The notes beneath the pieces were generated by a model. That model did not search any database. It had not been told where the DNA came from and worked only from the letters and a program-made list of their open reading frames with translations. From contig JAJEKV010000058.1 in assembly GCA_021234155.1 (NCBI GenBank), positions 1,791,060 through 1,855,059 of the forward strand: DNA of 64,000 nt, written 5' to 3'. Each line of letters begins with the position of its first letter. Within the stretch, counting starts at the first letter, position 1. This DNA is from Isoetes taiwanensis. Lineage: Eukaryota > Streptophyta > Lycopodiopsida > Isoetales > Isoetaceae. Positions 19,239 through 31,726 of the stretch are shown here, in pieces. The position numbers and the translations under genes were made by a program.

Positions 19239-20985
19239 CAGAATATGTAAAACTAATCTATATTTCCTTTGTTGGTATGCATCAACAATATGCTTGTAGC
19301 ATCAAACTATAGTACAATGAAGCTAACACAATAGTATGCTTGGACCATCAAACTGTAGCACAATGAATGCTTATACCAATGCGATGGATCTACAAGTGCA
19401 TCATCAAATTGAATGTGCAATTCTATTCTCCAGAGTGTATCATCAAATTGTGTTTTGGATCTACTTAGGGCATAATGTTTGAGAAGATAACGTAACGATT
19501 CTTACCATAATAGAAAAAAGGATACAGATGCCAGAACATGTGAAATGAATCTATATTTCCTTTGCTGGCACGCATCAACGATATGCTTGTAGCATCAAAC
19601 TATAGCACAATGGAGCTAGCACAACATCAACTTAGGGCATAATGTTTGAGAACTATAGCACAATAAAACTAGCACAACATCAACTTAGGGTATAACTATA
19701 ACACAATGAAACTAGCACAACATCAACTTAGGGCATAACTGACTAAAATTATTTAAAAGCATTTTAAACTAAAACGGAAAAAGGGTGTGTGTTGCTGATA
19801 GTCTGGAATAAACAACGCTAAAAAGTCCTATTATCGGTGGGATTATCACTTGAACGGTCTTAAAGTCCTGATAGTCTTAAATGTGCAGGGATTGTCGCGT
19901 GAACAGTCTTAATGTCATGATAGTCTTAATGTGCAGGGGCACAAGCTGTGTTTTTTGCAGGGCAGTTCCTAGCTAGTGATTGGCTAGCCACACAAGTCTC
20001 TACTGTAAAAGCCAGTTTGTTAGGCGAAGTTTATGCAGCAATTTCATTACTTAATGCAGCGATTATGCATGTCCATAGCATGTCTTACATTTATCTCGAC
20101 CTTAAGGCATTAAAGGCATTCTTCACGAGTTTAATTAACTTTATTATTTAGTGCACCTATATCTGTATTTGACACAACGCCAATTGATAGAATTTTGACT
20201 CGGGTATAATCATACGTGTATTAATCATATACATCCACAGCCATTTTACGAGCCACTGATTGGAACAACACAAACAATTTTGCCCTCCTACACTATGAGG
20301 GGACTAGAGGAGCTTGGTAGACATTTAATAGGTAAGGACAAAACTCCATTGCTGAATTTTTTTAAAGTTTACTACCTTTTCTTATCTGCTCCTGCTAGGC
20401 TTCAACTACTTAACTATTGTATTGCTCCTCAAAAATGATTGAGCAGCTCTAGGCTTTATTGCTCCTAAAAAAATGATTGAGTAGCTCTATAGGGCTTTAT
20501 ATTACCGAGGGCCTCTTGGACTCCTTCTGACCAACGACTCTTACCATGATAGAAAAAAGGACATGGATGCCAGAACATGTGAAATGAATCTGTATTTCCT
20601 TTTTTTGGCACGCATCAACAATATGCTTATAGCATAAAACTATAGCGCAAGAAGCTAGCACAATATCAAATTGTGTATGCAATTCTATTCTCTGGACGGT
20701 GTGATCCATAGACAATTTTGTCATGTCGGGTTATACCGATGATCTTTGGATTATATAGGGTTATACCAATGATCTTTAGATCTACTTAGGGTAAGATCAA
20801 CGATCCTTCTGACCAATGACTCTTACCATGATAGGAAAAAGGACATGGATGCATGCGAGAACATGTGAAATGAATCTATATTTCCTTTGTTGGCATGCAT
20901 CAACAATATGCTTGTAGCATCAAACTATAGCACAATGAAGCTAGCACAACATCAACTTAGGGCATAACATTTGAGAAGATAAAAA
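19239..20985 (+). repeat. Four dispersed copies of a 100-180 bp local repeat
   Basis: A segment containing GAACATGTGAAATGAATC, ATATTTCC, CATCAACAATATGCTTGTAG and CACAATGAAGCTAGCACAAC recurs at about 19239-19345, 19525-19660, 20525-20670 and 20808-20985 in direct orientation. A smaller block (ATCAACTTAGGGCATAA) is further repeated at 19678-19740. Copies differ by a few per cent and are interspersed with unique sequence. Confidence 0.75.
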
Positions 20986-21168
20986 GAGGGGACCGTCAAG
21001 ATAGGCGCCCAAGGCTTTGCCTCAAGCGAGGTGTGCTCTGCAGCCTCGCGGGAAGACCTTCTCGGCTCCAATCCATCATCCGGTTGAAGGTAAATCAATG
21101 TTGTTTCCTATATGTGCTCAAATTCTCGAAGACCCATTCCGGTGGGATATTTCATTAATCCTATATTG

Positions 21169-21354
21169 CATCAGGACTAGTAGGATGCATTTTGTGCCAG
21201 GAAATTGCATTCAGCATTTGCTTTCCTAATCCGAAAGCTATTTCGGCCTCTTCTCATAGCATCAGTACTAGGTAGGACGAATTTTGTGCCAGGAAATTGC
21301 ATTCGGCATTTGGTTTTTTAATCTGAAAGCTATTTAGGCCTTTTCTCATAGCAT
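21169..21354 (+). repeat. Tandem duplication, about 92-bp unit
   Basis: Copy 1 (21169-21259) and copy 2 (21260-21354) share CATCAG-n-ACTAG, TTTTGTGCCAGGAAATTGCA, TTCGGCATTTG and GAAAGCTATTT, with about 10% differences. A third copy appears to start (CATCAGACTA) and stop immediately. Confidence 0.8.
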
Positions 21355-22490
21355 CAGACTATGAAGGGCGCATTTGGTGAATATGGCAGGATTCCTGCTG
21401 TCCTTCATTCTAATGTATAGTTCATCTGATTTACAGGACGTGGAATGGTTGTAGAAACATACAGTCATGGCAAAACAGTTTTCGAACAGCCATAACTAGT
21501 AGCAAAATATGTACAGATAAGACACCATTTTGCCATTCAAGAAATGTCAGGGAAGGGCTGAAGCTTAGGTTAAAAGCTCCCCTGATTCTTGGAAAACAAG
21601 CTATGTAGCTACAAAATGCCTTTTTAAAAGAAAGTTGGTGGATAATGACAACCTTATGAATAGCTTTGGAGAGAGGCTAATTGAATTAGCATCTTTTTAA
21701 AATAAAAATCAAAGAGGATGCTGAAGAATGTCTGTGTAGAAGACGGAAAGGAGTAAAAAGGAGCTGCATGTGAAACTTCTAGTCGCCAATGAACAGCTTG
21801 AAATGGCCCAGGCTGTGATAGAAGAGCACAAAATGGATTTCTCTAGAAGGTCGCAAGGTAAGTATCTGTTCCAAAGATAATGCATGTGGTTTATTAGGTT
21901 AATTGAATTCTGATGTGCAGTGTTGCCAGGCTGCAAAAGATAGTGAAATTCAAGCAGACTGAAATAAAAGGGTGATAAAATGTTTAGAACAAATTGTGGA
22001 GGGATTCTAGAGCACTGGAAAATCAGGTATATGAAAGAAAAACTAGCTTGTTTTCTCAAATACTCATATCTCTGGAGAGAGGACCTTGAAAGGGAGGTAA
22101 ATAGGCTAACAAACCCGCAGATTCAACGAGGCAGAGATGAAAAGAGCTCTGAATATTTTCTTAACTTTTCATTTTTATAGATGGTTATATACTATGTGTT
22201 TATTCATGACATCTCTAGGGAACCATGGGTGAAGCAGAGCCTCGGCAGCTGTTACTCGGCAGCTGTTACTGGTTGTTGATGTTGTGAGTGAACTAGAGAA
22301 AGAAGTCTTTGATAAAGATGAACAGGTGGTGTTCCATACCATGATTTTCTACACGGTGCCTGACATGTGACAGATACAATCTTTAGAGCTTCGGCAGATT
22401 TAGGTTCCCAATTGTTTGCTTGTACATTGAACAAAATAATTTACCGTGGACGACCTCGAAATTTTCACAGTATAACTTTAGTATAACTTT

Positions 22491-22516
22491 AGATAGATAG
22501 ATAGATAGATAGATAG
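22491..22516. repeat. (AGAT)n microsatellite
   Basis: Six to seven AGAT/ATAG units in a row, following a duplicated GTATAACTTTAG. Confidence 0.9.
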
Positions 22517-24078
22517 TATTTTTAAGTAGAATGCCCTTAAATGCCCTTATATTTGAGTATTTATAAAAATGGCCCTCAAATTTTCAACTTTTTTGGTTAT
22601 CACCAAAAAAACCAACTTTCAGCGGCACAACAAGATTCCTTTAGTAAATAAAACAAGGGCATTGATATGTAGAGCTATGTGGCAAGTGATAGGCATGTGT
22701 CTTATCCTAAAACTGCCACGAGAATTAGGTTCTACATGGTACTATTTTTGTAGCTTTCTGTTTTCATTTTGATTTTTGTGTTCCCTAGTTTCTATAGTCC
22801 TTCTATTGGGTTCGGACTTTATGACCCCCATGAACCTTGTGTCCTCACGTGGTCTCAGTGGACGCTATCTAGTGGACGTTAAACTATTTATCCGCTAAGG
22901 CGCAGACAAACTCTTTAGTCTTCCTTTCTTATTGATAACTTACTTTCTTTGCTTTTTTTGCATGAACCTGGGAAATACATGTTCCAAATAATTCTATGAA
23001 CTCATAACTATCTAAATTGGATGACTAAGATATAATCTGAAATTAATGATCCATGTTTATTATCCAATGTAGGCTCATCATCCCTTTAGGGTTGCCCGAA
23101 GCGCAAACACTAGGGGCGGTATATGAGGTTTTGAAATATTCATAACAATCTTCTGCTTGGATGGTAGATCTTTGCTTGCTGTAGATTTTGATCGCCCATT
23201 TCTTACTATCGCTCATTTCTGACCATTGATCACTGTAATATTCCCTCTATTATTCCTCACAGAGCATTGTCGATCGTTTGTTGACTCCATGATGGGGTCA
23301 AACTGCCATTTCCACATCAGCATAAGATTTATAAACCATTGGCACGAGTCAACATACAGCTGAGTCACAAATACTCATGCAAAAGAGGGGACTTGAACCC
23401 CCTGCCAAAAGAGGCAAACCCAAGATCACATCACATGTCTGTACACATTTGAAAAACATGCACATGAATTCTATGCACTACATATTCCTACAAAATTCAG
23501 TCTGATTCGGATTTTCCCACCTTGCTTTGTCTGTTGTTCAGAAATTTGTCTCGTCCTTTACCACTGTCTCCAACCATTCGAACAAATCTACTCCTTCTGC
23601 CTGTAAACCTTCTCACAGCAAAACATTATGTCACAACAAAACATTATGTCCAGCCATGTTTTCCTCTTTCTATTGTTGTTTTAACAGTCTGCTCCAAAAT
23701 TTTTTGCATGACATAGGGCACAAATGACAGTGGCTCCTTCAATGTTATCCAGCTCCTCACTCTACCTCCAAATGCAGCACAACATGCATCTGCATAAGCA
23801 CAAGGACTGCCCTGCACATAATCCAAGCATGTCTATGATGAAGTGCTATCTTTGCACAAGTTTGCAGCCACGACATGACTCCAGAAAGCACAACTCAGAT
23901 CGCACATGCACTTTTACCATAAAATATGTAGCATAATAACAGGGGGTTTTCTTTGTGTTTTTGTACGCTTTTCACTAAGGTTTTCCTATGATTTCGTGAT
24001 GTATTCAAATGGATGTACTAATGCGTACATCTAGAGTGCACCATTTCTGAGCCATTGATTTTAGCCTTTTTTTTTTCA

Positions 24079-24151
24079 ATGGTCAACAACCAATGGCTCA
24101 CAACAAAAGCCCGTGCGATGGTCAACAACCAATGGCTCACAACAAAAGCCC
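24079..24151. repeat. 34-bp tandem duplication
   Basis: ATGGTCAACAACCAATGGCT and the following CACAACAAAAGCCC occur at 24079-24112 and identically at 24118-24151, separated by GTGCG. Confidence 0.9.
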
Positions 24152-24418
24152 TCTTTTTGTGTGTGTGGTGCATAATGGGCACATGAAGGGCTTGAAGGGC
24201 GCATGTAGTGCAGTTTCCCCGCCGGCAACACATTTCTTATCATAACTTTTGATCCAGAGCTCTGTTTCAGATGATTTTTATTGTTTTGGAAAGCTCTCTC
24301 CGAGATCTTTTTGATAGTGTATGAAACACAAACCATTAACATCCAACATATAAAAATTAAATCCCCCAACACATAACAACCAACACATAACAACCATTGA
24401 CATTAACAACCAACACAT

Positions 24419-25131
24419 TGTTAGAAATATGGTCATGTAAATCTTTCTGCTTGCAGCTGAACTTAGAGATGGAAGTCAAATGCATATGGTTAACCTAAGT
24501 TCAGAGGTGTTGGATAACTTGCTTAAGGAGCATTGAATGATAAGCTTATGGTGACATGAAAACAAGAAGCACATAAGTTCGTTTGAAGTTTAAAAGGTTC
24601 AATGGTTGTAAGTCGAAATTATCTGTGCACGTATGTGGGATAATTCGTAAGTGTCGGATTTCTGCTAGCAACGCCTGTGGGATATCTCAGAGCCACCGCA
24701 ATCTAAACTTAGAACTTCTATCCTAACTAAACCGACGGAGCACAGTACAAATACGAATGATTCGTTGCTAACCGATGAGCTGACTGCAGACTGTATGCAC
24801 GGAATAAGCTTTCACGTTTAAAGGTTTGTATTTGATGCAGAAATGAGATTGCTACAGTGTTTGATGCAATTCCATAGCTACAGTAAATCTCGAGCATTAA
24901 TGACTATGATTATGTACTAAGGTTGATATTCTTGATATATTGCAAGGGATTAGGGACCATATTGTGGCTCCCTTGCATTCATAGATTTCCTTAGGAAGTT
25001 TGTGTTTTAATTCAACCAAGTACTAGTGGCATTGATCATAGAATCATTTAAGGTTATTAATTGAGTTAACTTCTCAAACTTGCAGTGTTTGCTCAAATTG
25101 ATAATATCTAGTTAGACTCATAATTTCAACA
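24419..25131 (+). repeat. copia-1 5' LTR
   Basis: 713 bp, TGTTAG...CAACA. It differs from the 3' LTR mainly in three patches (about 24741-24756, 24780-24805 and a local insertion near 24858-24875), which lie at or beside CAG/CTG triplets. Confidence 0.95.
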
Positions 25132-25132
25132 G

Positions 25133-25145
25133 TGGTATCAGAGCC
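25133..25145 (+). promoter_or_regulatory. Primer binding site (tRNA-iMet)
   Basis: TGGTATCAGAGCC starts two bases after the LTR end. It matches the 3' end of plant initiator tRNA-Met, the standard primer for plant copia elements. Confidence 0.95.
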
Positions 25146-25163
25146 AGGTTGGCTTAAGGAATA

Positions 25164-28100
25164 ATGTCTACTAGATTTGCAGTAAATTTGTTAAATCAAA
25201 TTGAAGTTTTCAAGGGAGACACTGGATTCCAAGTCTGAAAGGAATCTATTAAGTCTGTTCTGGAATTTGAACACTTGTGGCATCTTGTAGATGGCAGTCA
25301 AGATGGAGCAACTAGATCTGCTAGTTCTGCCAGTTCTGCAAGTCCAGGTACCAGCTCAAATAATCCAGGGGGAGGGAGTGAAACTCCAGAAGGTCCTAGA
25401 GCATCTTCAACTCCTGTTGTTGCTGTGGCAGCTGACACTAAAATTATGGAAGCTCAGCAGATAATTCTGAGTAAGGTAGGTACTGCACTTAAGTTGAGAT
25501 TAAGAGGACTAAAGCCACATGAAATGTGGCAGTACCTTATAAGTCAATATGAGGTAAAGAGTTCATCCCAAATAGATTTGTTGGAAAAGCAATTAAGGAA
25601 ACTAAAATTATTTGATAAGGATGATCTAACAGATTTTTTGGAGAAATTTGATTCTATTGTGGCAGATCTTGAAGGAGCTGGGAATGTTTTAAGTGAACAA
25701 TACCAAATATTGGCATTGTCTAGGGCCGTCTCTCACAACACTCAGCTTGCAACATTAGTGAGAAATATAGCCACCTCAAAGGAGCATGCTTTGAGGATTA
25801 TTCGTACTGAATTTGAGCAGTCCAGAGGTATTCAAGATGATGATCAATCTCCAGAGGTGCTGCTTGCAAGGAAGCAGAAAAGAGGAGGCAGTTCCAGCTT
25901 TGCAAAAGATAGATTGGGGCCCTGCTACACTTGCAATCAATATGGACACCTTAAAAATGAATGTCCAAATGAAGGTAAGCAATTTAGATGCTTTAATTGT
26001 GATGGTAAAGGTCACATATCTGCAAATTGTCCAAGTCCCAAGGGTATTGGGGGAAAAGGGAGAGGTCGAGGTAGAACTCAAATGGATTCAAAAAGGGGAA
26101 GGGGGAGATTTAGAAGAAACACTAGTGTGAACATCATGGAAGAGGCAAATGAAGAAAATCCTGATGACCTTGAGGTAATACATGCTCTTAATGTTTCTCA
26201 AGAGTTTAATAAAAGTGATAACAAGTTTCTCATTATAGATTCAGGAGCAGAAAGATCAGTAGTACATGATGTGAAGATTTTAAAAGAATGTAAGAGAGAG
26301 AATGGTCAAGTTCAGCTTGGAGATGGTGGGGTGCAGAAAATTAGAGACTCTGGGATTTTGGAATTGTTTGATTTAAATGGAAAAAGTGTGATACTTAAAG
26401 AAGTTTTGTGTGTTCCAAATCTTGTGAGAAATTTAATCTCAGTTTGCCAACTTGTGGATCTTGGATACAAAGTTGTTTTTGAAAAGCTTGAATGCAAAAT
26501 ATATCTTCATAACATTTTGAAGTTTATTGGAAGGAGAGTAGGAAATTTGTTTGGCTTTGACAAAGATCATATTTTGTCTATCAATCTTGTTGAATGTCCA
26601 TCAAAGACAACTTGGCATAATAGATTATGTCATACCCATTATGCCAACATTGATTTGCTTATCAAAAACAAGTTTATAACAAAGAAAGGGTGATGGAAAA
26701 TTGCTATGTCTTTGGTTGCGCCAACTTGGTAAGCAATCAAGACTTGCATTTAAAAGCAAATGGAAAAAGGGCTAAAAAGAATTTTAGATCTTATACACAC
26801 AGATCTATGTGGACCTATCAATGTCACAGGAATAGAAGGACATAGGTACTTTATGACCTTCATTGATGATTTCAGCAGAAGAACAAGATGTTATCTGCTG
26901 AAGAAAAAAAGTCAAGCTTTTGAAGCCTTGAAATTATTTATAGCTTTGAAGCGAAATTAGAAACCGAAAAAAAAGTTAAATGTATAAGATCAGACAGGGG
27001 GGGAGAATATTTATCAAAGGAATTTAAGTGGTATTGTGCTAATCGTGGTATTAAAAGACAGTTGACTTGCAGATATTCTCCACAACAAAATGGAGTAGCT
27101 GAAAGGAAAAATCGGACTCTGCTCAATGCTGTTCGTTCAATGTTAAAATACTCTGGCTTACCAAATTTCTTATGGAGTGAAGCTTTGAAAGCAGCAGTAC
27201 TTATTCAAAACATATTGCCCTCTGTAAGTACAAAAGGTACAGTTCCTGAAATGATGTGGTCAGGTAAAATTCCTGCTTATGAACATTTAAGATCATTTGG
27301 TTGTTTAAGTTTTGTTCATACCCCTGAAGAAACTAGAAAAAAACTTGATGATCGAGCATGCATTGCATATATGGTAGGCTATGACTTGCATTCAAAGGCT
27401 TACAGATTATATGATCCTGCTCATAGGAAAATTTTGATTAGCAGAGATGTAGTGTTCAATGAAAGCAAATTCTATCGAGCAATTCCTAATATTAATGATG
27501 ATAATAATTTGGAGGCTAGTCAAACAAATCCTAATGTGAAAGAAACAGCTGAGCATACTGCTCAGACTGAGGTTGGAATGCAGGACACAATAGGAATTCT
27601 TGACAGTGATAATGAAGATGGAGATGAAGGTACAAGTGAACCACAAGATGCTGAGAGTGTGTCAGAGTTTGAACATGCAGTTAAACCTGCATTACCTGAG
27701 GAAGAGATAGCAGAACCTGAAGCTGCTGACCCTGCTGTGGCAGAGCCTGAACCTGCTATGCCCATGACAAGACCAAAAAGAAAAACTAGGAGGACTGAAG
27801 CACAAATCTTGGCAGATGAAAGCAAACTTCAACTAGAGTTGCATGGGAGAACTGAAGAAGGTAAAAGTAAAAGGCATCAGGGCAGCAAAGGTGAAATTCA
27901 TTCTATATTTGATATTCTTATCTTAGAAACTGATAAGCTGCCTAGTAATTTTGAAGATGCTATTAAAGGCAGTGATTCAGAAAATTGGAGGGAAGCTATG
28001 GAAAATGAGATGCAATCTTTCAAAAGAACTGAGACCTATACAGTAGTTGACAAGCCTTCAGGTAAAAATGTTGTTGGCAATAAATGGATCTTCAGAATAA

Positions 28101-29516
28101 AACCAGGTATTGATGGAAAATCAAAGAAATTTAAGGCAAGGCTGGTGGCACAAGGTTTTACTCAGAAGAAAGGATTAGATTTTGATGAAACATTCTCACC
28201 ATTGGTAAAAATTAATAGTTTGAGAATGCTATTAGCTATTGCAAACTCATGTGACATGGAAATTCATCATATGGATGTAAGCACAGCATTTCTTAATGCA
28301 AAACTTGAAGAAGAAATCTATTTGAAACCTGCTCCAGGATTTGAGGAAGAAAAAGGGAAAGTGTGGAAATTGAACAGGGCGGTTTATGGATTGAAACAAG
28401 CACCAAGGGAGTGGTACAAATGTATGGATAACTATCTTCTAGAACAAGGTTTTGAAAAATTAAAATGTGATGGAAACTTGTACAGATATAATGATGGGAA
28501 GCAGTGGTGCATTATAGCTCTCTATGTTGATGACAATATCATGGTTGCAAATGACAAATATGTCTTGGCTCAATGCAAACATCTGCTCAATAAACGTTTT
28601 CAAATGACAGATTTAGGTGAACTGAAGAGATTTCTTGGGATTGAAGTGTACAGGGACAGAAAAAATAAACTGCTGACATTGAGCCAGCAAACTCATATTC
28701 TGAATATGTTGAAGAAATTTAATATGAGTGATTGCAACATAGCACAAACTCCTTTAGTACCAGGGCAGAAGATCTCAGCTAACATGTCTCCAAATTCAGA
28801 GGAAGAAAAAAAGAAAATGGAGAATGTTCCTTATAGGTCACTGATTGGCTGTTTGTCTTATGTAGCAAATTGCACAAGACCAGATATAGCTTTTGGAGTG
28901 AACTTATTGAGCAGGTACAACAATAACCCTGGTTTTAGAACATTGGACAGCGCCAAAAAGAATCCTGAGATATTTGAAGGGTACCTTAGATATTGGCATT
29001 AGATATAACTTCAGATGAGCTTAAATTAAAGGCCTATTGTGACTCGACTGGGCAGGTGATCTAGACCAAAGAAAATCCACATCGGTTATGTGGTTTTGCT
29101 AGGAGGTGCTCCTCAGTAGCTTGAAGTGCAAAAGCAAGGAAGTATAGCCCTATCTAGTCAGGTAAGCTGAGTATAATGCTGCAACCTTGCTTACTAAAGA
29201 GGTGGTATGGGAAAGAAGACTTCTTGATGAACTAGGGCTAGAACAAACAGAACCTACAATAATCTTTTGTGATAGCACAAGCTGCATAGCCATGTCCAGA
29301 AATCCTGTGTTGCATGAAAGATGCAAACATATAGAAATGGAAATTCATTTTATACGAGATATGGTTGAAAGGAAACAGGTACATCTTGCATATGTCAGTA
29401 CAGTCAATCAAATGGCAGATCTTCTAACAAAAGCTTTACCACTTGGAAGATTTAAAATTCTGAGAGATGTTGTACAGTATAATCACAGGAAAGATTACAT
29501 GAAGGGGGAATGTTAG
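25164..29516 (+). pseudogene. copia-1 gag-pol polyprotein with a few breaks
   Basis: The start is ATG at 25164 (MSTRFAVNLLNQIEVFKG). A TGG-to-TGA change at codon 25 stops it, after which the frame is open from 25275 to 26693. Gag holds two CCHC knuckles (CYTCNQYGHLKNEC and CFNCDGKGHISANC). The protease active site is IIDSGAERSVV and the pre-integrase box is WHNRLCHTHYANID. After a stop or slip at 26693-26760, integrase shows DLIHTDLCGPI (26790s) and, from 27062, CRYSPQQNGVAERKNRTLL. RT spans about 27900-28950 with FKARLVAQGFTQKKG, MDVSTAFLNAKLEEEIYLK and the YVDDNIMV catalytic box. RNase H (29187-29516) has CDSTSCIAMSRNPVLHERCK and HIEMEIHFIRDMVE. Slips at about 26940 and 29000-29190 separate the domains. 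Confidence 0.92.
29501..29510 (+). promoter_or_regulatory. Polypurine tract
   Basis: GAAGGGGGAA directly abuts the 3' LTR (TGTTAG at 29511), as needed for plus-strand priming. Confidence 0.9.
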
Positions 29517-30215
29517 AAATATGGTCATGTAAATCTTTCTGCTTGCAGCTGAACTTAGAGATGGAAGTCAAATGCATATGGTTAACCTAAGTTCAGAGGT
29601 GTTGGATAACTTGCTTAAGGAGCATTGAATGATAAGCTTATGGTGACATGAAAACAAGAAGCACATAAGTTCGTTTGAAGTTTAAAAGGTTCAATGGTTG
29701 TAAGTCGAAATTATCTGTGCACGTATGTGGGATAATTCGTAAGTGTCGGATTTCTGCTAGCAACGCCTGTGGGATATCTCAGAGCCACCGCAATCTAAAC
29801 TTAGAACTTCTATCCTAACTAAACCGACGGAGAACCTGATTAAAAATCTGAATGATTCGTTGCTAACCGATGAGTATCATTGCCGTAGATGCATGCGGAA
29901 TAAGCTTTCACGTTTAAAGGTTTGTATTTGATGCAGAAATGAGATTGCTACAGTGTTTTAGCTACAGTAAATCTCGAGCATTAATGACTATGATTATGTA
30001 CTAAGGTTGATATTCTTGATATATTGCAAGGGATTAGGGACCATATTGTGGCTCCCTTGCATTCATAGATTTCCTTAGGAAGTTTGTGTTTTAATTCAAC
30101 CAAGTACTAGTGGCATTGATCATAGAATCATTTAAGGTTATTAATTGAGTTAACTTCTCAAACTTGCAGTGTTTGCTCAAATTGATAATATCTAGTTAGA
30201 CTCATAATTTCAACA
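29511..30215 (+). repeat. copia-1 3' LTR
   Basis: 705 bp, same ends as the 5' LTR, followed by the CACAT duplication. Confidence 0.95.
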
Positions 30216-30994
30216 CACATAACTACCATTGACATTAATTAACACAACCATTGGGTCCAACACATTTAAATTAAAATCCCCCTTAAACCCCCTTTGGTTT
30301 GGGTGCATATTCACACGGGGGGTGACGTAGGGCAGTGAGAGCCCTCATAATTGTATTTTGCACGTACGAAATCAACACCATATAGTATTCCGCTTGAAAT
30401 CTTATAGTATTTTGCGAATCTTGTTATACAGTATAGCAAATTTTGTACTTGCATACCCCACAAACGAGGAACTTTACGTACATTGTAGATTAAGGAATAA
30501 GGGGTGAATATGCCTATCCAACAGCTCTCATTGCCCGGAGTCACCCCCGTGTGAATATGCACCCAAACCAAAGGGGGTTTAAGGGGGATTTTAATTTAAA
30601 TGTGTTGGACCCAATGGTTGTGTTAATTAATGTCAATGGTAGTTATGTGTTGGTTGTTAATGTCAATGGTTGTTATGTGTTGGTTGTGTACTACAGCTGA
30701 ACTTCAGATCATTCAACATATATAGAACATCCATTGCATTTAGCCCGTGTCATCAAAAAATATGAGCACTACTTACAATGAGTTGACGAAGGAAATAGAT
30801 TCAACCAAACACTTCGCCCAGCCCAGCAACAATCTGCCCACAACAACAGCACATCAAACTCACTCCACATGTTGAAAACCTATAGGACCATGACAGCCAC
30901 GTGTTCATATCTCCTCATGCATGTCTTCCATTGAACACGTGTTCCTCCTGAGCACGTCCTCACCTATACATGACCTGCATAATCTGACAAGCAA

Positions 30995-31075
30995 GCAAGC
31001 AAGGAGCACGGGGAGTTGAACCCCTCAAGGAAGCCGCCTTTCAATGCTCCACCACGGCCTAAAGCCGGCTATTCC
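30995..31075 (-). repeat. tRNA-like (possible SINE head) sequence
   Basis: On the minus strand GGCCGTGGTGGAGC (A-box-like) is followed about 25 bp later by GAGGGGTTCAACTCCCCG, which resembles a T-arm/B-box stem-loop. There is no complete tRNA cloverleaf, so this is at best a tRNA-derived SINE fragment or tRNA relic. Confidence 0.3.
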
Positions 31076-31335
31076 CATGCAGTGAATGTCAATCAGTCAT
31101 GTCTACAAATAGAATTCACAAGTTTTTTTTTTCCTTTTTATGTTTTCTGGTCACACCTCTTGCATCCTCATTCCAATGCACAACTAAATGCTCAAACACA
31201 CAATGCTACTATGCATGTCATGCAAGCAAGAAATCAGAATTAGTTGCTCAAATTCAAGGCAATAGCATGTCTTCATTGCATCGATTCGCCTTAACTCACG
31301 AACCAACATTCCCCTGGCCAAATTCATATGGGCCC

Positions 31336-31670
31336 TCAGTGCCTGCCTCTCTTCCATAGCAACATTAACCTGCTCCCATAATGCACATGCTCGTTCCCTG
31401 CAGACGCAACAACAGGATGTGCAAGCCCATTTGCCACAAGATTTGCAACAGGGGGCAATTGACTAGGATGTGGCAGCCCATATGCAGCTGGCATGGGAAC
31501 AATGAGTGGCATATCAGCATTAACAACATGGGGACCATTTGTGAAGGCCACAAGAGGCGGAGCACTTGGACGAGAGGGAGGGCCAGAGACAGCCATATCA
31601 CTATTGCTGTCACTTATTTCAATAACTTCCAGTGCCACAACATGCCCATTGGCCTCCATTCCTGGAATAC
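31336..31670 (-). CDS. C-terminal exon candidate of the HUH Rep-like gene
   Basis: A good acceptor (TTATGCAG) ends at 31671. The frame after it reads IPGMEANGHVVALEVIEISD, then Pro/Ala-rich low-complexity sequence (GPPSRPSAPPLVAF) and ends near 31336. VIEISDSNSD resembles a SUMO-interacting motif. The donor that should join it to the upstream ORF (stop at 31727) could not be fixed, so linkage is inferred from strand, spacing and the acceptor. Confidence 0.4.
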
Positions 31671-31726
31671 CTGCATAATCAAATGCGAACATGTGCTATA
31701 ACCAGTACCAAACTACTCTTCTAAAT

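Larger units (their letters stand above)
18965..24375. other. Non-coding stretch with local duplications
   Basis: No gene-like frame of convincing length. The region contains the short repeat families listed separately, a GGCAGCTGTTACTCGGCAGCTGTTACT duplication near 22236-22266 and a 45-bp patch (about 23158-23205) that resembles 32996-33045. Confidence 0.5.
24419..30215 (+). mobile_element. Ty1/copia LTR retrotransposon, nearly complete (copia-1)
   Basis: The element has LTRs at 24419-25131 and 29511-30215, both starting TGTTAG and ending CAACA, and a perfect 5-bp duplication CACAT at 24414-24418 and 30216-30220. It also has a tRNA-iMet primer site, a polypurine tract and domains in the copia order gag, PR, IN, RT, RH. 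The total length of 5.8 kb is typical. The LTRs are nearly identical outside three short blocks, which argues for recent insertion. A few nonsense or frame changes prevent a single polyprotein as read. Confidence 0.95.
24376..30687. mobile_element. Fold-back/MITE-like element split by copia-1
   Basis: The right arm (30540-30687) is the reverse complement of a left arm that is now in two parts: 24376-24418 and 30221-30326. Joining the left parts across the copia insertion, minus one TSD copy, restores an almost perfect arm of about 148 bp. Arm features include TTTAAATTAAAATCCCCC and TGGTTTGGGTGCATATTC. The loop (30327-30539) is unique and has no coding potential. Internal CAACACATAAC repeats mark the outer end. 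Confidence 0.85.

Noticed and set aside
23375..23440. tRNA gene suggested by a GGGGTTCAAGTCCCC stem
   Set aside because: No acceptor, D or anticodon arms could be formed around it.
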